The translations under genes and the position numbers were made by a program. A stretch of 64,000 bases of DNA from contig NZ_CP006704.1 of NCBI RefSeq assembly GCF_000739375.1, positions 4,526,001-4,590,000 of the forward strand, given 5' to 3'. The notes under the pieces are model-generated. The model ran no database searches. It saw only the letters and a list, made by a program, of their open reading frames with translations, and had not been told where the DNA came from. Of the stretch, positions 54,793 to 64,000 are shown piece by piece. This DNA is from Comamonas testosteroni TK102. GTDB taxonomy: Bacteria; Pseudomonadota; Gammaproteobacteria; Burkholderiales; Burkholderiaceae_C. The stretch's first letter is position 1. Each line of letters opens with the position of its first letter.

Positions 54793-56091
54793 TTAGTGGG
54801 ATTCGGCGCTCCTGATGGCATCCGCCACCTGGGACGGCGTCACATCCCCCTTCTGGCGGCCCCAACGCAGGCGCATATAGTTCACCAGATCGGCCATGTC
54901 TTCATGGCTGAGCTGATCGGCAAAGCCGGGCATGGCCTGCATGCGCTCGCCATGGGCCAGATCACGCTCGGGCAGGCCTTCGCGGATCACGCGCACCAGG
55001 TTCAGCGGCGTGGGAAACATGGCCGTGGTGTTGGTGTCGAGGCGCAGCGAGGAATGCGGCTGGCCCTGGCCATCGACGCCATGGCAGCCTGCGCACAGAC
55101 CGAGGTAGACGCGCTCGCCATTGGCCGAGGTCAGGGTCTGAGGCGCTTCGGCAACCGGCGGCCTGGACTCAGGCTTTTCACCCTGCATCAGATAGGCGGC
55201 CATGGCCTTGAGGTCGGCCTCCTCCATATGCGCACTCGAATGCTGGAGCACGGGGAACATGCCCATGGTCATCACGCCCTGGGGCGAGAGGCCGGTGCGC
55301 AGAAACTGCAGCAGGTCCCGCTCGCTCCAGCCACGCGCGGCCATGGACTTGGGGCGCAGGTCGGGGGCGTAGGCGCCTTCGATCACATTGCCCGCCAGCG
55401 ACTGCTTGAGGTCCATGGCAAAGCTGCTGGTGCGCGGCGTATGGCATTCGCCGCAGTGACCCAGGGTGTTGACCAGATAGGCGCCGCGATCGAGCGTATT
55501 GACAGCCTCGGGGGCGGGCTCGCCCGCAGGGCGCTCCAGCGCATTCCATAGCGCCAGACCGGGACGGATGCTGAACGGAAAGTTCATCTCCGGCGAGCGG
55601 TTGGCTACTTCCACGGCGCTCTGGGCCTGCAGCCAGACCCAGAGCGCATCGACATCGGCGCGCGTGATGTCGTGATAGCTGGCGTAGGGCATGGCTGGAT
55701 AGAGGTTCTTGCGCCCCGGTGCCATGCCGCGCGCCACGGCGCGGTAGAGATCGTCGGCCGACCACTTGCCTATGCCGTGCTCCCTGGAGGGCGAGATATT
55801 CGTGCCGTACAAGGTGCCCATGGGCGTGACCATGGCCATGCCTCCGGCCAGCTCGGCCCCCGTGGTGGGCGAGCTGTGGCAGGCCGCGCAGTCGGCAGCG
55901 CGAAACACCTGCAGGCCGCGGTCGAACAGCTTCTGCTTCTGCTCGGCGCTGATGTTGGCAAAGTCCACCGTGGCAGGCGGCACGCTGCCGCTTGCACTGC
56001 CCGCGATATACATACCGCCCAGCACCACCACAGCTGCGGCGGCAATGCCTGCGGCGATCCTGGTGAATTTGCTGCGTTGAGCCTTATCCAT
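54793..56091 (-). CDS. Triheme cytochrome c subunit of a molybdenum dehydrogenase
   Basis: A 432-residue periplasmic, membrane-anchored cytochrome. Residues 12-32 form the signal/anchor segment. Three heme c motifs are present: CAACH near 68, CGECH near 214 and CAGCH near 336, with axial methionines probably in MYP-type segments such as YPAMPY. It resembles the cytochrome subunits of alcohol, aldehyde and nicotinate dehydrogenases. It overlaps the 2Fe-2S subunit gene by eight bases, so it is the third gene of the operon and the electron exit to the respiratory chain. Confidence 0.92.
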   Translation of the reverse strand: MDKAQRSKFTRIAAGIAAAAVVVLGGMYIAGSASGSVPPATVDFANISAEQKQKLFDRGLQVFRAADCAACHSSPTTGAELAGGMAMVTPMGTLYGTNISPSREHGIGKWSADDLYRAVARGMAPGRKNLYPAMPYASYHDITRADVDALWVWLQAQSAVEVANRSPEMNFPFSIRPGLALWNALERPAGEPAPEAVNTLDRGAYLVNTLGHCGECHTPRTSSFAMDLKQSLAGNVIEGAYAPDLRPKSMAARGWSERDLLQFLRTGLSPQGVMTMGMFPVLQHSSAHMEEADLKAMAAYLMQGEKPESRPPVAEAPQTLTSANGERVYLGLCAGCHGVDGQGQPHSSLRLDTNTTAMFPTPLNLVRVIREGLPERDLAHGERMQAMPGFADQLSHEDMADLVNYMRLRWGRQKGDVTPSQVADAIRSAESH

Positions 56092-56653
56092 GACGGCTGA
56101 CCTCCCGCGTGCGCTGGCCCGTGGTCAGGCCCGGCGTGGCCAGAATCAGGTCGCGCACGGCGTGGTAGTAGCGCACATAGCCGGTGCAGCGACAGATATG
56201 CTTGTCCAGCGCGGCTTCCACGGCTTCTTCCAAGGCGTCGGCATCCACGGGCCTGGCCTGCAGCTGCTCCATCAGCACGGTGGCCGAGTTCACGAAACCC
56301 GGTGTGCAATAGCCGCACTGGAACGAGAAATGCTCGAGAAACGCCTTTTGCACGGCAGAAGCCATGATCCGGCCGGTGTCATCGGTGCGGGCGGCGCCTT
56401 CGATGGTGCGCAGGCTTTTGCCATTGAGCCAGGCGACGCCAGTCACGCAGGCCGGCACGGCATGCGGGCCCTTGCCGGGCTCGTCCACGATGATGGTGCA
56501 GGCGCGGCACACACCCTGGCCGCAGCCAAGGCGCGTACCGTTCAAGCCCGCATATTCCTGCAGGAACTCGATCATCATCAGATCCTTGGGCAGCTCATGC
56601 GGGCCGGTCTTTTGACCGTTGATGGTGGCGGAAAACTGGATACGTTGCTGCAT
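56084..56653 (-). CDS. 2Fe-2S subunit of a xanthine dehydrogenase-family enzyme
   Basis: A 189-residue protein with two 2Fe-2S domains. The N-terminal plant-type cluster is GCGQGVCRACTIIVDE, with NGTRLGC before it. The C-terminal cluster is FSFQCGYCTPGFVNSA and HICRCTGYVRYYHAV. This is the small subunit of molybdenum hydroxylases such as isoquinoline 1-oxidoreductase. Its ATG overlaps the upstream large subunit stop as TGATG. No FAD subunit is encoded in the operon. Confidence 0.94.
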   Translation of the reverse strand: MQQRIQFSATINGQKTGPHELPKDLMMIEFLQEYAGLNGTRLGCGQGVCRACTIIVDEPGKGPHAVPACVTGVAWLNGKSLRTIEGAARTDDTGRIMASAVQKAFLEHFSFQCGYCTPGFVNSATVLMEQLQARPVDADALEEAVEAALDKHICRCTGYVRYYHAVRDLILATPGLTTGQRTREVSRHG

Positions 56654-59463
56654 CACAATGCCTTCTTGATTCGTTCCGCGCTCAGCGGCAGTTGATAGAA
56701 GCGCTTGCCGGTGGCGTGGGCCACGGCGTTGGCGCAGGCAGCAACGACGGGGATCATCACCACTTCGGCCATGCCCTTGGGCGGGTCGGTGCGCGAGACC
56801 GGAGGCAGCACATGACCCTCGGCCGTCCACACCGCCAGCTCGCTGGCGCGCGGCAGGTGGTAGCGGTTGAAGTTCCAGCTGCCGTTGCCGGGGCCGCTCG
56901 GCCCCAGGGGCAGCTCTTCGTACAGAGCGTGGCCGATACCCATGGCCACGCCGCCCTGCAACTGGCCAGAGACCAGCTCGGGTACGATCTGCGAGCCGCA
57001 TTCCAGCCAGGTCTTGTGCCCCAGCAAGCTCACCTTGCCGGTGCCCGTGGATACGGCCAGCTCCACCAGCGTGGCGCAAGGCGCGTAGTACACCGCGCCC
57101 GCCGCCAGACGGTGCACCGGCGGATAGCTGACCTTGACGCGCGGCTGGAAGGCATAGCCGGCACTGTCCATCGCGGCCTTATGCGCCGCATCGGCACCAT
57201 TGCCAAAGCGAACGGACAGCGCATCGATCTCGGCGGCAAAGCGCTTGCCGCCCAGCTCGAACTCGGCACTGGCCCAGGAGCGGCGATTGAAGGTGTGGAC
57301 GCAGACACCGGTGATCAGACCCAGCTCATGGGCGCGTGCGGCCAGGCGCTCCAGCGTCAAGGGCTCCATGGCTCCGGCCACCAGCTTGCCGTCCTTCCAC
57401 TCGGCTTCATCGAGCGAGACCGGCATGCCCTGCAGCGGCCCGCCAAACGGGTTGCCCCAGATGGACAGTGCCGCAGGCCACAGACCATGGGCCAGCAACA
57501 GCTTGGCGGCCTGGCGCGTGGTGTGGGTGAAGTAGTAGGCCGAGTTGGAGGCTGATTGCGGCGAGGTGAAGCTGGGCACCCAGTACGGGTCCTGCGACTG
57601 GCGATCCTCATCGGCCTGGGGCGTGGAGTTGGGTTGCTCCTGCGTGTGCACGGGCATCTCGGGCCATTTCTGCGCCGCAAACTCCACCTCGTCCACAGGG
57701 CGGCCGAGAAAGGGCTCTGCCGCCAGCATCTGCGCCGTGGTGGTGCCGGTGCCGATTTCTGCCGTGATGTGCTTCATCTTGAGCTTGCCTTCGGGCGATA
57801 GCTCGATCAATGCCAGCGCGGCTTCGCCGGCGGTACCAAAGCTTTTTTGCACCGAGGCAAAACCCACGCCGTAGCGCATGCCGGGATGGGCGGCCTCGTA
57901 CTCGGCCTTGCGTTGGGCACGGTTCACCCACACCGGATCCTTGGCGGCCAGGGCGAGAATCTCGCCGATGCGCAACTGACCCGCAGGCACGGCGCCCTGG
58001 GTGTTGCGCAAACCTGTACGCAGCATGTTCTTCTGGCGCAGCGCGATGGCATCCATGCCGATCTGCTCGGCAATTTCATCGACCAGCATTTCGGTCGGAG
58101 CCATGGACTGCAGCGTGCCGTAGCCGCGCACCGACCCCGCCGTGATCTCGCTGCTGGGGAAGACGGCCACCGACAGATCGCTCTTGGGAAAGTAGTACAC
58201 CGACTGCGAAGAAGCGACACCAAGCGTGCCCACCGAAGGGCTGAAGTTCATGGTGCCGCCGCCATCGCCGCGCATGTCCACCGAGAAGGCCTGGAACTGC
58301 CCCTGGGCATCCACGGCAATCGTGGTCTTGAGGTCGAAGGGGTGGCGCTTGAGTGCGAACTGGAAATGCTGCCAGCGGTCCAGCGCCAGGCGCACCGGAC
58401 GGCCTTGCGCATACAGCGCCGCCAGGCCCACATAGAAAGGAAAGGAGTGATGCTCCTTCTGCCCATAGCCCACGGTGTAGGCGCTCAGATAATCCATTTC
58501 CTTGAGCGCAAAGCGGCTGGCCTTGACCATGCCGACCACATGGCCCGCCGTGGCGTAGGGCGCCTGGGTGGCGCCCACCATATGCATCACGCCCCTGCTC
58601 TCTTCATACCAGGCCAGACCGTTTTCGGGCTCCAGAGCGGCGGGCTCCATGGACTGGCTGTGGTAGTCGCGGGAAAAGACCTGGGTGCCCTCGGGCGGCT
58701 GCTTGAGCAACTGCTGGATCTGGGCCGAATACTGCATGGCCTTGCCATGCTTGGGATCGTCCGCGCCAGGCCATTGCACCTCGGGGCCGGTCAGCTGCGG
58801 GCGCACGATACCGTTGTACAGAGGCGCGTACAGATCGGGCTCGTCGTGCTTTTCGGCTCCCATGCGCACATAGCGCGCGGCCACATAGGGCTTGCGCTTG
58901 GGTGGTGTGGCGGCTGCGCCCCACTGGAAGATTCCGTCATTGAAACGCAGCAGGCGCACGGCTTCGCGGTAGCGCTCGTAGTCATGCCAGATCCCCATGG
59001 CCACGGGCTGGCCCAGCATGGGCGAGACCTGGCCCTTGGGCAAGAAGTAGCTGCCGTAAAAACCCGGCTCGGGCATGTGCACGCCATCGGCCTCGGCGCG
59101 CTCGGCGTCCACCAGCACATCGGGGGCAAAGTCCTTGCCCAGCACGGACAGATCCAGACCTTCGTAGATGCGGTCGGCACGCGGAACCATGATCAAAAGC
59201 GCATAGGACTGCTTGTCGGGCCAGCCCGCCATGTCGCGCGCGCGCAGGTCGATGGCAAACAGCTTCTGGCCCGTGACCTTGGCCATGCCGTCGCGGCGGT
59301 AGCGCAGCCGGCCGCCGTCCATCCAGGCAGCGTCCTGAGCGCTTGCCGGCTCGACCATCTGCGCCAGCGCCTGCTCCAGCGGGCGCACTGCGGCAAGCAC
59401 TCCCAGGGCGGCTGCGGCCTTCAAAAAGCTGCGCCGGCTCAAATCCGATTTGGGCACATTCAT
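56653..59463 (-). CDS. Molybdenum cofactor-binding large subunit, Tat-exported
   Basis: A 936-residue subunit. The ATG at 59463 starts MNVPKSDLSRRSFLKAAAAL, with the twin-arginine motif, and is preceded by a Shine-Dalgarno GGAGA. The 48-codon upstream extension is therefore spurious. Cofactor-binding parts include SVRGYGTLQSMAPTEMLVDE and LGHKTWLECGSQIVPELVSG. The C-terminal PPKGMAEVVMIP holds the presumed catalytic glutamate. The family hydroxylates N-heterocycles or oxidises aldehydes; the substrate is unknown. First gene of the operon, with 2Fe-2S and cytochrome c subunits downstream. Confidence 0.93.
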   Translation of the reverse strand: MNVPKSDLSRRSFLKAAAALGVLAAVRPLEQALAQMVEPASAQDAAWMDGGRLRYRRDGMAKVTGQKLFAIDLRARDMAGWPDKQSYALLIMVPRADRIYEGLDLSVLGKDFAPDVLVDAERAEADGVHMPEPGFYGSYFLPKGQVSPMLGQPVAMGIWHDYERYREAVRLLRFNDGIFQWGAAATPPKRKPYVAARYVRMGAEKHDEPDLYAPLYNGIVRPQLTGPEVQWPGADDPKHGKAMQYSAQIQQLLKQPPEGTQVFSRDYHSQSMEPAALEPENGLAWYEESRGVMHMVGATQAPYATAGHVVGMVKASRFALKEMDYLSAYTVGYGQKEHHSFPFYVGLAALYAQGRPVRLALDRWQHFQFALKRHPFDLKTTIAVDAQGQFQAFSVDMRGDGGGTMNFSPSVGTLGVASSQSVYYFPKSDLSVAVFPSSEITAGSVRGYGTLQSMAPTEMLVDEIAEQIGMDAIALRQKNMLRTGLRNTQGAVPAGQLRIGEILALAAKDPVWVNRAQRKAEYEAAHPGMRYGVGFASVQKSFGTAGEAALALIELSPEGKLKMKHITAEIGTGTTTAQMLAAEPFLGRPVDEVEFAAQKWPEMPVHTQEQPNSTPQADEDRQSQDPYWVPSFTSPQSASNSAYYFTHTTRQAAKLLLAHGLWPAALSIWGNPFGGPLQGMPVSLDEAEWKDGKLVAGAMEPLTLERLAARAHELGLITGVCVHTFNRRSWASAEFELGGKRFAAEIDALSVRFGNGADAAHKAAMDSAGYAFQPRVKVSYPPVHRLAAGAVYYAPCATLVELAVSTGTGKVSLLGHKTWLECGSQIVPELVSGQLQGGVAMGIGHALYEELPLGPSGPGNGSWNFNRYHLPRASELAVWTAEGHVLPPVSRTDPPKGMAEVVMIPVVAACANAVAHATGKRFYQLPLSAERIKKAL

Positions 59464-59769
59464 TCTCCAGTGAGCAAACCGAAGCGGCGGCAGGCCAGCA
59501 CCCCGGTCGCAATTGACTCGCAGCGCTGCCCGACAACCAGGGCAACGCTCGGATATCTGCGCATCGGCCGGCACTGCGGCCGGTCGGTATGGCGATATCG
59601 TTTTCAAAAAGAAAATCGATTTGGTATCTGGATTGCTTCAATCTTCTTTATGAACAATTGATGCAAAGTCAAATTAACCAAATCGATTTGGGCAAAGTAA
59701 AGTATACAAAAACTTCTGCAATGCCTGCCGCGGGCCTCGCAATGACCGCCCGCACTCTTGAGGAATTCC
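59464..59769. promoter_or_regulatory. Divergent control region with LacI-type operators
   Basis: No gene fits in these 306 bases. Two related palindromes share the core AAATCGATTT. The first (59613-59622) continues as GG on its right; the second, at 59678-59691, is the perfect 14-base CCAAATCGATTTGG. They are 65 bases centre to centre. A -10-like TATACA at 59703 lies just beyond the second, toward the LacI gene. Spacing of this kind is compatible with looping by the divergent LacI regulator, which probably controls both itself and the molybdenum enzyme operon. Confidence 0.7.
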
Positions 59770-60801
59770 ATGGCCGACACGCCCAGCCAACGCATCACCA
59801 TCTCCGACGTGGCCCGTCAGGCCGGTGTTTCACGCACCACGGTCTCGCACGCGCTCAATGGCCGCGGTCAGGTCGACCCGGCCACACGCCTGAAGGTGGA
59901 GGAAGCTGCGCGCAGCCTCGGCTACCGGCCCAATCGTCATGCGCAGCGCCTGCGCACAGGCGGCGCCAGCATGATTGCGCTGATGTCATCCATGCCATTC
60001 ACGGTCTCGGGCGGCCCCTCGCGGCTGGGGTTCTTCATGGAAGTGGCAGCTGTCGCTGCCTCGTCGGCGCTTGAACGCGGCCTGGTCATGGCGCTGGTTC
60101 CGCCGCACCGACCCGGCCAGACTTCGCTGAACCTGCTCGATATCGACGGCGCACTGGTCATAGAGCCGCAGGCCGGCGACCCCCAGCTGGCAGAGCTGCT
60201 GCAGCAGGGCCTGCCGGTGGTGTCCATCGGCCGCCCGGGTGGCGACAATGTCAACGTGCCCTATGTCGATCTGCTGTCGGGTCCGGCCACACAGATGCTG
60301 CTCACGCATATGCTGGCGGCCGGAGCCAGGCAGATCGGGCTGGTGGTCGGCGCCTCGGAGCGCACCTCCTACAGCCAGGCCGAGCAGGCCTATGCAGCCA
60401 TGGCTGCAGGCCATGGCATGCAGCCTGTGGTGTTGCGCATGGACGAAGCCGAGGGCGAGGACGGAGGCCATGCTGCGGCACAGCAGTTGCTGGGCGAACA
60501 CCCCGAGCTCGATGCACTGCTGGTCATGGTCGATGCCTTTGCCGTGGGCGCTGCCCGCTACGCCCAGCAGGCAGGCCTGCGCATTCCCGAAGACCTGATG
60601 CTGGCCACGCGTTACGACGGACTGCGTGCGCGCAGCTGCGAGCCGCCACTGACGGCACTGGACCTGCATCTGGAGGCTATCGCCCAGCAGGCGGTCGATC
60701 TGCTGTTCGAGCATCTGCGCGGCGACACCACGCGGCGCATGGCCACCGGACCTATGCCAGCCCTGGCGCTGCGCCGCTCCACGCAAAGAAAGCCCGGTTG
60801 A
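59770..60801 (+). CDS. LacI family transcriptional regulator
   Basis: A 343-residue repressor. The headpiece is ITISDVARQAGVSRTTVSHALNGRG, ending with the hinge GYRPNRHAQRL. The periplasmic-binding-protein-like sensor domain runs from residue 63, with the effector loop CEPPLTALDL near 300. ATG 59770 follows GAGGAA; the TTG at 59758 is in frame but less likely. It is divergent from the molybdenum dehydrogenase operon. The stop codon lies within the left arm of the terminator. Confidence 0.92.
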   Translation: MADTPSQRITISDVARQAGVSRTTVSHALNGRGQVDPATRLKVEEAARSLGYRPNRHAQRLRTGGASMIALMSSMPFTVSGGPSRLGFFMEVAAVAASSALERGLVMALVPPHRPGQTSLNLLDIDGALVIEPQAGDPQLAELLQQGLPVVSIGRPGGDNVNVPYVDLLSGPATQMLLTHMLAAGARQIGLVVGASERTSYSQAEQAYAAMAAGHGMQPVVLRMDEAEGEDGGHAAAQQLLGEHPELDALLVMVDAFAVGAARYAQQAGLRIPEDLMLATRYDGLRARSCEPPLTALDLHLEAIAQQAVDLLFEHLRGDTTRRMATGPMPALALRRSTQRKPG

Positions 60802-60821
60802 ATCACTTCAACCGGGCTTTC
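60788..60821 (+). terminator. LacI gene terminator (overlaps the stop codon)
   Basis: GAAAGCCCGGTTGAA pairs with TTCAACCGGGCTTTC, a perfect 15-base stem with a TCAC loop. The last four codons and the TGA of the LacI gene are in the left arm. It can also act on the minus strand, after the adenine deaminase gene. Confidence 0.88.
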
Positions 60822-60887
60822 AATCGTCGGAACCCAGGCTATCGGCGCTTGTGAAGACGGCTGCTGCGCCGCTCAGCAGTCACTTCG

Positions 60888-62054
<1,167 letters not shown>

Positions 62055-62098
62055 TCACCCGCATGGACGCCAATGCGGCAAAGCCTCTCAGGCCGGTC

Positions 62099-63073
62099 TC
62101 AGCAGGTTCCGAAGCCTATCGCCTGGGCCTTCAGGAAGCGGCGATAGGCCGACGACATGCGGTCGGCCGCCGAGTGCATTTCCGCGCGCGGATCCAGCGG
62201 CAGGGCCTTGGGCAGCTGCGACTCCAGCACAGGCTGGTCCTGCACAAAGATGGTGTGCTGGAAGGTCTGCAACTGCTCGTCGGTCGATTCAAAGTCCGCG
62301 ACCGCAAGCCGGAACCAGACACGGCTGGTTTCGGGAGTGACGGGGCAGATGAACAGACCGATCTGCTCGCGCCAGCCCTGCTTGGAGCTGCCCTCTTCGG
62401 GAATCTTGGTCAGCACGGCGGTGTAAGCAGCGGTCACCTCGTAGGTGTATTCCACCTCGGCCGCCTGGGTGGAATGCAGATTGGACTGGGGTTGCACGGC
62501 CTTGCAACCCGTCGCCAGCACGCCGGTGGCGGTGCTCTCCACCTTGTAGGCGGCAATGGCCGTGGCGTCGCGGCTGCCCAGCCAGCCTTCGTGCACAAAG
62601 CCGAAGTGGGACATGTCGAGAAAGTTCTCGATGATGCGCGGTGCACTGGCAGCCACATCGTAGGACCCGCAGTTCACCTTGCGCAGATGCTGGTCCGTTT
62701 CGGCAGCGAACACGGGCAGCTGACTGTCGGAAGGCTCAAGTCGCACCCAGATCAGGCCATAGGCTTCCTGCACCTCGAAGGCCTGCACGCGCTGCGATGC
62801 AGGGGGCGTGAAATCGGGCACGGCGGGCACTTTCACGCATTGGCCTCCCGATGAGAATTGCCAGCCGTGATAAGGGCATTCCAGATGCCCGTTTTCCACA
62901 CGCCCCATGGACAGGCGTGCACCACGATGGGGGCAGCGGTCCACAAAGGATTGAACCAGTCCCTCCGCATTGCGCCACAGCACCAGCGGCTGTTCCAGCA
63001 GCAGCACGGAAAACGGCGCGCTCACCACATCGGAGGATTGGGCAACAGGATGCCAGAGGGTACGTTCAGTCAT
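62099..63073 (-). CDS. Rieske non-heme iron oxygenase, possibly acting on a purine
   Basis: A 324-residue single-component Rieske oxygenase of the vanillate demethylase/NdmA/HpxD class. The 2Fe-2S site is CPHRGARLS with CPYHGWQF. The mononuclear iron site is in ENFLDMSHFGFVHEG. The C-terminal DQPVLESQLPK segment is also family-typical. Klebsiella HpxD, a Rieske protein, takes part in hypoxanthine oxidation, and NdmA demethylates methylxanthines. The adenine deaminase and BMP-type neighbours make a purine substrate plausible. Its reductase partner is not in the visible neighbourhood. Starts at 63073 and 63088 are both possible. Confidence 0.85.
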   Translation of the reverse strand: MTERTLWHPVAQSSDVVSAPFSVLLLEQPLVLWRNAEGLVQSFVDRCPHRGARLSMGRVENGHLECPYHGWQFSSGGQCVKVPAVPDFTPPASQRVQAFEVQEAYGLIWVRLEPSDSQLPVFAAETDQHLRKVNCGSYDVAASAPRIIENFLDMSHFGFVHEGWLGSRDATAIAAYKVESTATGVLATGCKAVQPQSNLHSTQAAEVEYTYEVTAAYTAVLTKIPEEGSSKQGWREQIGLFICPVTPETSRVWFRLAVADFESTDEQLQTFQHTIFVQDQPVLESQLPKALPLDPRAEMHSAADRMSSAYRRFLKAQAIGFGTC

Positions 63074-63101
63074 GGGGATACTCGTCATTATCGAAATACA
63101 A

Positions 63102-63123
63102 AGGGCCGCTCTGCGGCGGCCCT
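63102..63123 (-). terminator. Inverted repeat between BMP-type and Rieske genes
   Basis: AGGGCCGC and GCGGCCCT pair around a six-base loop; on the minus strand TTTGTATTT follows. It may terminate part of the transcription of the receptor gene before the oxygenase gene. Confidence 0.55.
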
Positions 63124-63254
63124 GTCGCTGCAAGTCGTTTCTGGACGACTGTTAACAGCCAACACTACGCGGCAAACCAGGGGTCTGCCTTGAAGACATG
63201 CGCCGCAAGCCGCAATCGGAGCGACAAGGCGGCGCGATGCCTGATCGGCAGTGC

Positions 63255-64000
63255 TTACTTGGCGTCGCCGCCGGGCACTTTGCCTTCCACGCCCTTGACG
63301 TAGAAATTGATGCCTTTGAGGAAGCCGTCGTCGGCAACCTTGTCGGCAGCGATCAGCTCCTTGCCGTCCTGGCCGGTGATTGGGCCCTTCCAGATGGTGA
63401 ATGTACCTTCCTTCAGTCCCTTTTTCACGTCCTCAACCTTTGCCTTGATCTCGGCGGGAATGTCGTCGGCCAGAGAAACAATGTCGATCACGCCTTCCTT
63501 GACGCCCCACCAGGTCTGGCGGCTGCTCCACTTGCCGTCCAGTGCGCTGCGCGTGGAGTCGATGTAGTAAGGCGCCCAGTTGATGATGGACGAGCCCAGG
63601 TGAGCCTTGGGGCCGTAGGCCGTCATGTCCGAATCCCAGCCGAAGGCACGCTTGCCTTTTTCCTCGGCCGTCTTCAGCACTGCTGGCGAATCGGTGTTCT
63701 GGAACAGGATGTCGGCGCCGCCGTTGATCAGGCTGGTTGCAGCTTCGGTTTCCTTGGGAGGGCTGAACCATTCGTTGACCCAGACCACCTTGGTCTTGAT
63801 CTTGGGATTCACGGACTGGGCACCCAGCGTGAAGCTGTTGATATTGCGGATGACTTCGGGAATCGGCACCGAACCCACCACGCCCAGGGTGTTGGACCTG
63901 GTCATGCCGCCAGCAATGATGCCGGCCAGATAGGCGCCTTCGTAAGTGCGGCTGTCATAGGTGCTGACATTGGCGGCGGTCTTGTAGCCGGTGGCGTGTT
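63255..64000 (-). CDS. BMP-family ABC transporter nucleoside-binding protein, 5' truncated
   Basis: The frame runs off the window end, so the signal peptide and N-terminal part are missing. Visible segments are typical of the PnrA/BMP (basic membrane protein) family: SRTYEGAYLAGIIAGGMTRS, VGSVPIPEVIRNINSFTLGA, WVNEWFSPPKETEAATSLI, GADILFQNTDSP, and SSIINWAPYYIDS. These receptors feed ABC importers for nucleosides or purines. Position upstream of the Rieske and adenine deaminase genes supports purine uptake. Confidence 0.88.
   Translation of the reverse strand, partial: HATGYKTAANVSTYDSRTYEGAYLAGIIAGGMTRSNTLGVVGSVPIPEVIRNINSFTLGAQSVNPKIKTKVVWVNEWFSPPKETEAATSLINGGADILFQNTDSPAVLKTAEEKGKRAFGWDSDMTAYGPKAHLGSSIINWAPYYIDSTRSALDGKWSSRQTWWGVKEGVIDIVSLADDIPAEIKAKVEDVKKGLKEGTFTIWKGPITGQDGKELIAADKVADDGFLKGINFYVKGVEGKVPGGDAK

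Noticed and set aside
56084..59463. Reading the Mo enzyme as cytoplasmic xanthine dehydrogenase for the purine genes nearby
   Set aside because: Tat signal, triheme cytochrome and missing FAD subunit point to a periplasmic respiratory enzyme, and the LacI divergent gene separates it from the purine set.
59464..59607. 48-residue N-terminal extension of the Mo-binding subunit
   Set aside because: It would bury the twin-arginine signal, and the ATG at 59463 has its own Shine-Dalgarno.
57847..59661. Plus-strand open frame of 604 codons antisense to the Mo-binding subunit
   Set aside because: The minus-strand gene has clear cofactor motifs and a Tat signal; the antisense frame has no domain and runs into the LacI control region.

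Overview
The window reads as a chromosomal segment of a high-GC betaproteobacterium of the family Comamonadaceae, most likely Comamonas or a close relative. This is an inference from protein families and gene order: folK-pcnB-HAD-hda divergent from purM-perM, sirB1 next to murJ, a DUF3579 gene next to argD-argF, and dispersed intergenic repeats that I associate with this family. No rRNA, tRNA, CRISPR array, insertion sequence or prophage was recognised. Most of the window is dense, clean coding sequence.

Layout. 0-11 kb is housekeeping: a truncated flavin/2Fe-2S reductase, a Bug-type periplasmic receptor, the folK-pcnB-HAD-hda chain, purM with an AI-2E/PerM permease, sirB1, murJ and rpsT. 11-18 kb holds a membrane-anchored malate:quinone oxidoreductase with a structured leader, a MATE exporter, DUF3579 and argD-argF. 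18-22 kb is the ferrous iron operon feoA-feoB plus a Cys-rich membrane protein under a probable Fur box, flanked by two paralogous YkgJ-type cysteine-cluster genes, then a PP2C phosphatase.

22-39 kb is a tryptophan/aromatic amino acid catabolic island: an Lrp-type regulator, two paralogous amino acid permeases, an aminotransferase broken by a one-base slip in a run of nine C, RidA, LysE plus AraC, kynB, kynU, an LctP-type permease divergent from an XRE-cupin regulator, alkA and an Ada-like protein, kynA, an MFS carrier and a flavin monooxygenase. KynA, KynB and KynU together convert tryptophan to anthranilate and alanine; no anthranilate-degrading enzyme is in the window.

39-50 kb: an H-NS-type protein beside a decayed CNNM/CorC-type gene, then apaH, a RhlE-type helicase, a YpfJ-type metallopeptidase, an ornithine cyclodeaminase homologue, nadA-nadB behind a perfect palindromic operator, dcd and guanine deaminase. 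51-54 kb: a LysR regulator divergent from a CsiD/GlaH-type glutarate 2-hydroxylase and an FMN alpha-hydroxy-acid dehydrogenase, a candidate alternative route for oxidising L-2-hydroxyglutarate. 54-61 kb: a periplasmic three-part molybdenum hydroxylase (Tat-exported large subunit, 2Fe-2S subunit, triheme cytochrome c) divergent from a LacI regulator, with palindromic operators between them. 61-64 kb: adenine deaminase, a stand-alone Rieske oxygenase and a BMP-type nucleoside-binding protein, which together suggest purine use with an oxygenase step.
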